From an uncultured Bacteroidales bacterium (GTDB taxonomy: Bacteria; Bacteroidota; Bacteroidia; Bacteroidales; FEN-979): a stretch of 64,000 nt of DNA. The position numbers and the translations under genes are program-made. The notes below the pieces were generated by a model. That model had not been told where the DNA came from and made no database searches. It was given only the letters and a program-made list of their open reading frames with translations. Below are positions 54,249-62,112 of the stretch, one piece after another (position 1 is the stretch's first letter; each line of letters starts with the position of its first letter). The stretch covers positions 28,355 through 92,354 of the forward strand of contig CAIYJU010000011.1 in assembly GCA_903926565.1 (NCBI GenBank), written 5' to 3'.

Positions 54249-55460
54249 TCAGGATTCGCGGCGTATGATCATTGCTGAGGTTACGCCCCCACCACCGCAG
54301 ATGGATGCAATCGCATGTGTTTTTCCAAGTCGTTTGAGGGCATGGTAGCCGGTAACCAGAATCCGGGCACCGCTGATGCCGGTGGGATGGCCCAGCGCAA
54401 TTGAACCGCCATGGACGTTAAGTTTCGACCGGTCCCATTGCAGAATCTTCTCATTTGACAACACTTGTATTGCAAACGCTTCATTGACCTCCATGATATC
54501 CATCTCTTCCATGGTCATGCCTGCATTTTTCAAAGCAGCAGGTATGGAAAACGCAGGGCCCTCGCCCATAACTGAAGGATCAACGGCAAGCTGGGCATAA
54601 GAGACAACGGAGAAGAGTGGTTTCAGGCCAAGTTCCGTGGCTTTTTTCCGGTGGGTAACCACAAGGGCAACAGCTCCGTCGCTCAACCCGCAGGCGTTGC
54701 CGGCCGTTACTGTTCCGTTTTTCCGGAAGGCCGGTTTCAGGGCAGCCATCTTATCGATGCTGAGTTCATGACGGATGGTTTCGTCGCAGATGAATAAGAC
54801 AGGTGAAGGAGGCGAGTCGCTACCCACAGGATAATTACCTGAGGGTAAGGGGACCGGGACAATCTCATCGTTGAACCATCCGTTTCTCTGAGCTGCCGAG
54901 GCCTTCAGGTGGCTGGTGACCGCATATTCATCCTGATCCCGGCGCGAGATGGCATGTTTATCATACAGATTTTCAGCAGTATCGCCCATGCCTTGTCCGA
55001 TGAGTGGATCGATGCTGTCACTCCAGCCATCCTCGAGGATTTTGTTTCCCATTTTAAAACCATCCCAGCGGGCGCCTTTCAGCAGGTATGGAATGGAACT
55101 CATGCTGTCGAATCCGCCGGCTATCACGACATCTGCTTCGCCGAGGCGGATTGCCTGCGCGGCCATTGCGACCGATCGCATCCCGGAAGGGCAAGCCATA
55201 TTTAATGTAACAGCGGGAACAGAAACGGAAACGCCGCCGCGCACTGCCGCAGTCCTGGCCGGGTTCGGGCCATTTCCTGCCTGCCGGCAATTGCCAAGAA
55301 TGACCTCATCCACCTGGTCACCACGAAGACCGGCACGGCTGAGCGCTTCACGGATGACCACGGCTCCCAGGTCGTAAGCCGGAATATCTTTCAACGTTCC
55401 CCCGAAGCGGCCCATGGCCGTACGGCAGGCGGCAACTACAACGATATCATTTAGTTCCAT
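54249..55460 (-). CDS. Thiolase (acetyl-CoA acetyltransferase type)
   Basis: 403 residues with all three active-site marks: Cys90 in [11 protein letters not shown], His358 in [17 protein letters not shown] and Cys388 in [11 protein letters not shown]. It can split acetoacetyl-CoA or another 3-ketoacyl-CoA with CoA, or run in reverse. It is the last gene of the acyl-CoA operon, 12 bp after the SDR gene, and would finish the route from glutaryl- or crotonyl-CoA to acetyl-CoA. Confidence 0.95.
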   Translation of the reverse strand: MELNDIVVVAACRTAMGRFGGTLKDIPAYDLGAVVIREALSRAGLRGDQVDEVILGNCRQAGNGPNPARTAAVRGGVSVSVPAVTLNMACPSGMRSVAMAAQAIRLGEADVVIAGGFDSMSSIPYLLKGARWDGFKMGNKILEDGWSDSIDPLIGQGMGDTAENLYDKHAISRRDQDEYAVTSHLKASAAQRNGWFNDEIVPVPLPSGNYPVGSDSPPSPVLFICDETIRHELSIDKMAALKPAFRKNGTVTAGNACGLSDGAVALVVTHRKKATELGLKPLFSVVSYAQLAVDPSVMGEGPAFSIPAALKNAGMTMEEMDIMEVNEAFAIQVLSNEKILQWDRSKLNVHGGSIALGHPTGISGARILVTGYHALKRLGKTHAIASICGGGGVTSAMIIRRES

Positions 55461-55472
55461 CGGTAAATCATA

Positions 55473-56216
55473 TTAGATATATTGCCCTCCGTCAACCTTG
55501 ATCACTTCACCGGTAATATGCCGTGCCAGGTCAGAGCAAAGAAAAGCTGCCAGGTTGGCAATATCCTCCGGCTGACCAAGCCGTTTCAGAACGATCTCAT
55601 CCAGGGCGGCAGTACGGACTATCTCATCCGCATTCTTCATCATTTCAGTCTCGATCAGGCCGGGGGCGATGGCATTGACATTGACATTGTATTTACCCAG
55701 TTCTTTGGCAACTGTCTTTGTCAGGCCAATGATGCCGGCTTTGGCAGCAGCATAGTTTGCCTGCCCGAATTTTCCACGGAGCCCGTTGATGGAGGTGATG
55801 TTGACGATCTTGCCAGATTGCTGCTCCCGGAACAGCGGGGCGACCGCCCTGATAAAATTAAAATATCCTTTCAGATTGACATTGATGACCTCATCCCATT
55901 GTTCTTCGCTCATTTTCCAGATGACCCCGTCGCGGTTGATCCCTGCATTATTCACAAGGATATCGATCCTGGTAAAAAACTCTACCACACTCTGCATCGC
56001 AGCATTGGCCTCTTTAAAGTCGGCAACATCCGCTTTGATAAAAACAGCAATGCCTCCAACCTCTTCAATCCTGCTAAGGATTCCATCGGCATCAACCTTG
56101 CTTCTGCAGTCAATGATTGCAACCCGGGCACCGCAAAGTGCCATTTCAAGTGCTATCGCTGCGCCAATACCGGAAGCACCTCCGGTCACCACGGCGACTT
56201 TATTTTTAAGATCCAT
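55473..56216 (-). CDS. Short-chain dehydrogenase/reductase, FabG or acetoacetyl-CoA reductase type
   Basis: 247 residues of the classical SDR family: cofactor motif VTGGASGIGAAIA (residues 10-22), NNAG (89-92), and catalytic Ser142, Tyr155, Lys159 in TSINGLRGKFGQANYAAAKA. It interconverts a 3-oxoacyl and 3-hydroxyacyl thioester; with the thiolase next door a CoA substrate is likely. The Asp36 at the end of the second strand (IIDCRS) favours NAD(H). It starts 3 bp after the FAD subunit's stop. Confidence 0.9.
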   Translation of the reverse strand: MDLKNKVAVVTGGASGIGAAIALEMALCGARVAIIDCRSKVDADGILSRIEEVGGIAVFIKADVADFKEANAAMQSVVEFFTRIDILVNNAGINRDGVIWKMSEEQWDEVINVNLKGYFNFIRAVAPLFREQQSGKIVNITSINGLRGKFGQANYAAAKAGIIGLTKTVAKELGKYNVNVNAIAPGLIETEMMKNADEIVRTAALDEIVLKRLGQPEDIANLAAFLCSDLARHITGEVIKVDGGQYI

Positions 56217-56219
56217 AAA

Positions 56220-57155
56220 TCAAATTAGTTGTAACTCTTTAAAACTCCTGTTCAGAAACACACCGACCATCTCTTTTCTGTAGGTCCGTGAATAGGTATC
56301 GTTATCAACAATCCTGGTAGTTGAGACTGCCCGGCTGATCAAGTACGGAAGATCATCGGTTACCGAGCCATCCACAATCACAGGTTGTGCATGAACACCG
56401 CCCAGCACAATCCTGATCCTTCCATCATTATGAAATGAAACTGCCGATGTAAGGGAGGTGAAATCAAGGGTTTCCCGTTTACGGAGTTTTTTATAGATTG
56501 TTCTGCAATCCTCGCCGAGCGGGAGAAGAATGGCGTTGATGATCGCTGTTTTGCTTAACCGGCGTGGGTTTATCCCATCACCAGTATAGATTATTTCGAG
56601 GGGTATCACCACAACGCCGTCATTATCTGCAACTTCGATTGATGCATTCAAACCAATCAGGGCAACAGCCGTATCCGATACGAATTTTGAAAAACAATTT
56701 TTATTCCCACCGGTGGCCAGGCATATCGGTCCGTCACATTTAAGGCAATGGCCTGCCGCATCCCTCCACCATTCACTTTGATTGTAGAATGAGCAACGGT
56801 TTTCACAAAGAAGGTTTCCGCCGAGGGTTGCTGTTTTTCTGATTATGGGAGATGCCACTGACTTTGCAGCTTCAGCCATAACAGGAAAATAACGGGTAAC
56901 GAGCGGGTGGACAATCAACTCTTCGAGGGATGTTAAAGCGCCAATCCTGACAAATGAATCATTGATGGCAATTCCCTTTAAATCCGAAATTTCAGAAATG
57001 TCAATCAACAGAGACGCTTCGTCATTACCCTGGAACTTATTCACCATCACATCCGTTCCGCCAGCCAGGTAGCGAAAATTACCGGTGTGTCCGGTGGCAC
57101 AGGAAATTGCCTGTGTGACGGATGCTGCTTTGATATAGGTTTTCGGTGAAGTCAT
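56220..57155 (-). CDS. FAD subunit of a molybdenum hydroxylase with 4-hydroxybenzoyl-CoA reductase-like [4Fe-4S] insert
   Basis: 311 residues of the CoxM/HcrB family. FAD-binding blocks are YLAGGTDVMVNK (residues 29-40) and KTATLGGNLL (107-116). Between residues 118 and 163 is an insert with cysteines 121, 137, 145 and 154 (NRCSFYNQSEWW; GHCLK; GPICLA; NKNCFSK), plus Cys140. The 16/8/9 spacing is that of the [4Fe-4S] cluster of 4-hydroxybenzoyl-CoA reductase beta subunit as I remember it, and ordinary xanthine dehydrogenase FAD subunits lack it. The gene abuts the Mo/[2Fe-2S] gene directly. The extra cluster would suit a low-potential reductive reaction; the actual substrate is inferred, not shown. 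Confidence 0.9.
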   Translation of the reverse strand: MTSPKTYIKAASVTQAISCATGHTGNFRYLAGGTDVMVNKFQGNDEASLLIDISEISDLKGIAINDSFVRIGALTSLEELIVHPLVTRYFPVMAEAAKSVASPIIRKTATLGGNLLCENRCSFYNQSEWWRDAAGHCLKCDGPICLATGGNKNCFSKFVSDTAVALIGLNASIEVADNDGVVVIPLEIIYTGDGINPRRLSKTAIINAILLPLGEDCRTIYKKLRKRETLDFTSLTSAVSFHNDGRIRIVLGGVHAQPVIVDGSVTDDLPYLISRAVSTTRIVDNDTYSRTYRKEMVGVFLNRSFKELQLI

Positions 57156-59975
57156 CTATACACCATTTTTTTTCTCTGCTGATTTGTGCTCTTTCATTTT
57201 TGTGAGGATATCCTCCGCATTGATTGGCAACCTCGTGATTCTCACGCCAACTGCGTTGAACACGGCATTGGCGATGGCCGGGATAACGGGATGTATTGCA
57301 CCTTCTCCGGCTTCCTTGGCCCCGAACGGACCTTCCGGGTCAATGGTTTCAATGATATTTGCATGAATTTCAGGGGTATCAAGCGATGTTGGAATTTTGT
57401 AATCCAGGAAGTTATTGTTGAATAAGAGTCCCTTATGGTACTTCATCTGTTCACTGATCGCCTGACCTGTGCCCATGTGCCATGAGCCTTCAAGCTGCCC
57501 TTCGACTGCCAGCGGATTCAATGCCTTTCCGCAATCATGGGCGCCCCAGATATCCAAAACTTTCACATAACCGGTTTCCAAATCAACCTCAACTTCAGCC
57601 ACACAAGCTCCGAATGAATAGGACGGACTGAGTCCTGCCCCGGCACCCTTAAAGTCACCACCAAGTTTCGGGGAGATGTATTTCCCACTGACACAGACTG
57701 CGCCCCGGTTAGAGGTCAACAAATCAACAACTTCCATCCAGGACAGATCAATTGCTCTGTCATTGCTAAAGACCCGGTCGTCATAAAAGTTGAATTCTTC
57801 AGAGCTCAAATCATGCCTTCGAATCAGTGCATTTACAATCTCTGTTTTCAGATTTTCGGCAGCATCTTTTGCAGCATTGCCAGCCATGAAGGTCACCCGG
57901 CTTGAATAGCTGCCGAAATCGACCGGTGTGAGCAGGGTATCTGCGGCGAGAACAAATATCTTATCCATTCCTATTCCAAGGACTTCGGATATGATGATGG
58001 CCAGCATCGTGTCGCTGCCCTGGCCGATGTCGCTGGAGCCGGAAGTCACAAGGACCCTCCCGTCAAAATCAAGTTTCAGGTGTACCACAGACTGCGGCAG
58101 ATCATTCCAGATTATGGGCAGTGCACTGCCACTGATAAAAAACCCGCAGGCGACGCCCAGGCCTCTGCCCATCTGCATCTTTCCGAAGCGGTTTTTCCAT
58201 TGCGACTGTTCCATCACCTTCTCAAGGGATTCACGGCTGCCGTTGGAGGTGATGCGATAGTGCCCAACGGTCAATGTGTCTGAATCGAGAAAATTTTTCA
58301 TCCGCATGTCACAAGGATCCATGTGGATGCGGGATGCCAGGTCATCGATAAGCGATTCCACTGCAAAACGAGAATTCACAGCACCATGTCCGCGCATTGC
58401 GCCACATTGCGGTTTGTTGGTATAAACACGGTATGTCCGGAACCCGAAATTATCCAGTTTATACGGCGCCTGCAGTAAAACCCCGTTGTAGTATGAAGTC
58501 ACAACGCCAAAGCTTCCGTAAGCCCCGCCATCGATTGCGATGTCGGCATCCAGTACTTTTAGAATTCCATCATTTGAAATCCCCAATTCCACGGTCATCC
58601 TGGAAGGATGCCGTCCATGGTTGGTTAGGAAAACCTCTTCACGGTTCAGGCGAACCCTGACTGGTCTTCCGGTTTTACGGGCGATGTGAGCCACAATAAT
58701 TTCATGTGGAAAAGGATCGCTCTTTCCTCCAAATCCACCTCCGAGGTAAGGTTTAATCACACGTACCCGGCTGAGCGGGACTTCAAGAACCCTGGCAAGT
58801 GCACGATGCAGGTAATGAGGCACCTGGGTAGCCGTGGTGATTGTAAGTCCGTTCTCATCCCAGGAGGCTGTGGCGGCATGGGGTTCGGTAAATCCATGGT
58901 TTACCCCGTCAAATTCGAAAAACATTTTAGATGTAAGATCCGCATCACGCAGGCCCTGCAGCTGATCTCCAAACCTCAATTCCGCTTTTTTATGGATGTT
59001 GTTGTTGAATTTCCCATAGTCATGGATCTTTTCATCCATACCTGCGTCATTCAATGAATCATCGATGGTCAAAAACGCTTTGACGGGAGCGTATTTCACC
59101 TTGATGAGCTTACATGCTGCGGCTGCGGTTTCCTCGCTGTCGGCGGCCACGGCAGCAACTATTTCGCCAATATACCGGACTTTGTCAACAGCCATGGCTG
59201 TTTCATCCTGTGAAACCGGAAGCACGCCAAATTTCACTGGAAGCTCCTTCCCGGTTGCGATATAATGTACCCCCGGCAAAGCCAGGGCTTCCTGAATGTC
59301 AATTCCCTCTATCCTGGCATGGGAATAGGTTGAGCGCAGGAATTTGCAGTGCAGCTGATTTTTTGAAACAATGTCATCAGCATATTCAGCAGCACCTCTG
59401 ACTTTCTTCTCCGCTTCGATGTAAGGTCGCCGGGTTCCGACAGCCCCTCTCAGGGCAGGTTTGACTCCATCTGATTCTTTTTCGGGGAATTTGATGGCAG
59501 AGGATTCCATGACATATTCCGCAACTGCTTCGATTACTTTTTTATAGCCGGTACATCTGCACAGATTTCCCGATAGTCCTTCCCTGATCTGGTGAATCAA
59601 ACCGGGGATCCCTTCTTTGCTGATGAGCGTTTTGGAAAGGCTAAGCGCGGTCATCACCATCCCGGGTGTACAGAATCCGCATTGGACAGCACCTTTTTCA
59701 ACAAATTTTTCCTGCAACAGGTGAAGTCTGCCATTTTGGGAAAGCGCTTCGATCGTGGTTATTTCGGCGTTGTCGCAACGCATGGCCGGAGTAATACAAC
59801 TAAGCACAGCTTTGTCGTTGACCAAAACCGTACAGGCGCCGCAGCTGCCCTGTTCACAACCAACTTTTGTTCCGGTCAGCCCTGCTTTTTCGCGAATTAC
59901 ATGCGACAACATCTCATGGTCACCGACCAGGAGATCATATTTTCTGCCATTTATTTTTAAGCTGATTTGCTGCAT
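57156..59975 (-). CDS. Molybdenum hydroxylase, fused [2Fe-2S] and molybdopterin subunits
   Basis: 939 residues. Residues 1-155 are the two [2Fe-2S] domains: Cys40, 45, 48, 60 (GCEQGSCGACTVLV) and Cys99, 102, 139, 141 (VQCGFCTPGMVM; GNLCRCTGYKKVIEAV). From about residue 180 the molybdopterin domains begin (VGTRRPYIEAEKKVRGAAEY), with the Gly-rich KPYLGGGFGGKSDP and the catalytic Glu region GAKEAGEGAIHPVIPAI near the C-terminus. In most relatives these are two chains; here they are one. It pairs with the FAD subunit encoded next. Annotated by homology it would be called xanthine dehydrogenase, but its partner and operon point to an aromatic or acyl-CoA substrate. Confidence 0.93.
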   Translation of the reverse strand: MQQISLKINGRKYDLLVGDHEMLSHVIREKAGLTGTKVGCEQGSCGACTVLVNDKAVLSCITPAMRCDNAEITTIEALSQNGRLHLLQEKFVEKGAVQCGFCTPGMVMTALSLSKTLISKEGIPGLIHQIREGLSGNLCRCTGYKKVIEAVAEYVMESSAIKFPEKESDGVKPALRGAVGTRRPYIEAEKKVRGAAEYADDIVSKNQLHCKFLRSTYSHARIEGIDIQEALALPGVHYIATGKELPVKFGVLPVSQDETAMAVDKVRYIGEIVAAVAADSEETAAAACKLIKVKYAPVKAFLTIDDSLNDAGMDEKIHDYGKFNNNIHKKAELRFGDQLQGLRDADLTSKMFFEFDGVNHGFTEPHAATASWDENGLTITTATQVPHYLHRALARVLEVPLSRVRVIKPYLGGGFGGKSDPFPHEIIVAHIARKTGRPVRVRLNREEVFLTNHGRHPSRMTVELGISNDGILKVLDADIAIDGGAYGSFGVVTSYYNGVLLQAPYKLDNFGFRTYRVYTNKPQCGAMRGHGAVNSRFAVESLIDDLASRIHMDPCDMRMKNFLDSDTLTVGHYRITSNGSRESLEKVMEQSQWKNRFGKMQMGRGLGVACGFFISGSALPIIWNDLPQSVVHLKLDFDGRVLVTSGSSDIGQGSDTMLAIIISEVLGIGMDKIFVLAADTLLTPVDFGSYSSRVTFMAGNAAKDAAENLKTEIVNALIRRHDLSSEEFNFYDDRVFSNDRAIDLSWMEVVDLLTSNRGAVCVSGKYISPKLGGDFKGAGAGLSPSYSFGACVAEVEVDLETGYVKVLDIWGAHDCGKALNPLAVEGQLEGSWHMGTGQAISEQMKYHKGLLFNNNFLDYKIPTSLDTPEIHANIIETIDPEGPFGAKEAGEGAIHPVIPAIANAVFNAVGVRITRLPINAEDILTKMKEHKSAEKKNGV

Positions 59976-60008
59976 GCTGTTTTAATTGGCCAAATTTTGC
60001 CGGAAGGT

Positions 60009-61187
60009 TTATTCAAACGCATTTTCACCTGTGATGTCATTCCCGGTGATGAGCAAATGGATATCGTGGGTTCCCTCATAGGTAATCACTGACTCCAGGT
60101 TCATCATATGGCGCATCATCGGGAAATCGCCGGTGATTCCCATGGCACCCAGGATCTGGCGGGATTCCCTGGCAACATCGAGTGCCATCTTTACATTGTT
60201 CCTTTTGCACATCGAGATCTGCGCCGGAGTGGCCCGGTCTTCATTTCGGAGGACCCCGACACGCCAGGCAAGCAACTGGGCCTTGGTGATTTCTGTAAGC
60301 ATTTCAGCCAGTTTCTTTTGGGTTAACTGGAATCCGGCAATCGGTTTTCCGAATTGTTTGCGCTCTTTGGAATATTGCAGTGCACAGTCGAAGCAGTCCA
60401 TGGCAGCACCAATCACACCCCAGGCAATGCCATATCTTGCGGAGCTAAGGCAGCTTAGCGGCCCTTTCAACCCTTTGACGCCTGGCAAAATGTTCTCTTT
60501 TGGGACTCTGACATCATCAAATACCAGTTCGCCGGTAGAGGAGGAACGCAGCGACCACTTTTTAAGAGTTTCCGGAGTTGTAAAACCTTCCATGCCCCGC
60601 TCTGCGATCAATCCTTTCACTGTGCCTGTTTCATCTTTGGCCCAAACAACAGCAATATCGCAGATGGGAGCATTGGTAATCCACATTTTCGAACCGTTCA
60701 GCAAATAATGGTCACCCTGATCCGTAAACTTACAGAGCATGCCTCCAGGGTCTGATCCATGGTTCGGTTCCGTAAGGCCAAAGGCACCGATCATCTCGCC
60801 TGAAGCCAGTTTTGGCAGGTATTTCCGACGCTGTTCTTCCGTTCCATACTTATAGATCGGGTACATCACCAGGGAAGATTGCACTGAAGCCATGGAACGG
60901 ATGCCTGAATCACCTCTTTCCAGTTCCTGCATGATCAGACCATACGAAATCTGGTCCATACCGGCACCCCCGTATTCCACCGGAATGTAGGGGCCGAAAG
61001 CGCCGATTTCACCGAGTTCCTTCACCAGGTGGCGCGGGAAAGCATGGTGCTGATTGGCCTCATCGATGATGGGGATCACGGCCCTGTTCACCCAGTCCCT
61101 GATTGTTCGGCGGATCAGCTTATGTTCGTCGGTTAAGAGTTCATCGACCTGGTAATAGTCGGGGGATTTGTATCGGATTGTTGACAT
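60009..61187 (-). CDS. gcdH: Glutaryl-CoA dehydrogenase-like acyl-CoA dehydrogenase
   Basis: 392 residues of the acyl-CoA dehydrogenase family. The GCDH hallmarks are kept: Arg97 in SGIRSMASVQSSLVMYPIY (human Arg94, which binds the glutaryl carboxylate), FGLTEPNHGSDPGGM, and the catalytic base Glu371 in TYEGTHDIHLLITGNDITG. It should oxidise and probably decarboxylate glutaryl-CoA to crotonyl-CoA, using FAD and an electron transfer flavoprotein not seen here. The Mo hydroxylase starts 33 bp downstream and the BRO-N gene ends 2 bp upstream. Confidence 0.9.
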   Translation of the reverse strand: MSTIRYKSPDYYQVDELLTDEHKLIRRTIRDWVNRAVIPIIDEANQHHAFPRHLVKELGEIGAFGPYIPVEYGGAGMDQISYGLIMQELERGDSGIRSMASVQSSLVMYPIYKYGTEEQRRKYLPKLASGEMIGAFGLTEPNHGSDPGGMLCKFTDQGDHYLLNGSKMWITNAPICDIAVVWAKDETGTVKGLIAERGMEGFTTPETLKKWSLRSSSTGELVFDDVRVPKENILPGVKGLKGPLSCLSSARYGIAWGVIGAAMDCFDCALQYSKERKQFGKPIAGFQLTQKKLAEMLTEITKAQLLAWRVGVLRNEDRATPAQISMCKRNNVKMALDVARESRQILGAMGITGDFPMMRHMMNLESVITYEGTHDIHLLITGNDITGENAFE

Positions 61188-61189
61188 GG

Positions 61190-62026
61190 TTATGGTTTTA
61201 TCTCTTTGGGTGATTTCACAACCGCATTGGCATTTAATGCAGTTACAACTCTTTTTCCTGTTTTCTCCTCCAGTTCCTTTCTTGCAACTTTGGCTACATT
61301 ACCACCTTGTTGCGCAACTTTTTTACTTTCCTCGAATGTTCCGGGATTCACTGCTTCTGAAATATCTTTGGTGGAGGCTTCGGCCAGCATATTCAAAATC
61401 AATTCTGTATTGGTCATGTTGTCCCGCAAATTTTCCTTTTTTAATCCTTTAAGAATTTTGTACTCTTTGGTTGTTTTATCGGCCCAGGCTTTGGTAATAA
61501 TATCAGTAAGAGTGGCAAACTGACCGCCTTCTTTTAGTCCTCTTTTTTTCCATTCATCAGTAAGTTCTTTTCGTATTTCAATGCTTTTTAGACGTTGGTT
61601 GATCCAATTTTCTGAATATCCTAATTGCAAATACTGCTCTAACGCCTTATCAATGCTAAGTTCAGGGTCTTGCATTTCATCTAACCTTTCACTGGCAACC
61701 TGGGCCAACCATAGTTTAAATGGTTCTGCCCTGGGAGAAGGTACTGACTGGATTAACCGGAAGAGTTGCTCAGTATCAGCAACATCAGTTTTATATGTTT
61801 TGCCATCCGTGGACTTGATCTTCAGTTGTCCGATTTTTTCGGACAACTGACTACCTTCCTTATTAAGTTTGGTTTTCAGATCGCTCCAGTATTTCCTGGG
61901 TCGCTCACTGTTTGTTAAAACCTTAATTACATCAATAATTGAGAAGTACCATTTCTCTTTTGCGCTGTCCCAGATAGCACGGACTCTCTTATCTTCAAAT
62001 ACTTTTATATTATCCTGTTCTTTCAT
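61190..62026 (-). CDS. BRO-N domain protein (DinD/antirepressor-like)
   Basis: 278 residues. The N-terminal 110 residues match the BRO-N fold (KVFEDKRVRAIWDSAKEKWY, FSIIDVIKVLTNSERPRKYW, then LFRLIQSVPSPRAEPFKLWL). The C-terminal part resembles the DinD/Bro-type proteins of bacteria (KSIEIRKELTDEWKKRGLKE, ending in a charged helix). Such proteins are found in phages, baculoviruses and mobile regions, and DinD is a damage-inducible inhibitor of RecA in E. coli. It ends 2 bp before gcdH inside a metabolic operon, so it looks like an intruder. Confidence 0.85.
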   Translation of the reverse strand: MKEQDNIKVFEDKRVRAIWDSAKEKWYFSIIDVIKVLTNSERPRKYWSDLKTKLNKEGSQLSEKIGQLKIKSTDGKTYKTDVADTEQLFRLIQSVPSPRAEPFKLWLAQVASERLDEMQDPELSIDKALEQYLQLGYSENWINQRLKSIEIRKELTDEWKKRGLKEGGQFATLTDIITKAWADKTTKEYKILKGLKKENLRDNMTNTELILNMLAEASTKDISEAVNPGTFEESKKVAQQGGNVAKVARKELEEKTGKRVVTALNANAVVKSPKEIKP

Positions 62027-62112
62027 AACATCCGATACTAAGATTCAAATATAAACCGCAACCTGCATTAAAACCCTCTCCTGGTTTTGAATCCTTTGAC
62101 CACTACGTATTC

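Noticed and set aside
55482-56228. 248-residue plus-strand ORF
   Set aside because: It lies wholly opposite the SDR gene, whose catalytic motifs are intact. Composition is that of a shadow frame.
57156-59975. Calling the Mo enzyme a xanthine dehydrogenase
   Set aside because: The partner FAD subunit carries a four-cysteine insert that xanthine dehydrogenases lack, and no purine catabolism genes are near. The family name is kept general.
61190-62026. Prophage around the BRO-N gene
   Set aside because: No integrase, terminase, capsid or tail genes are next to it; a lone gene does not make a prophage.
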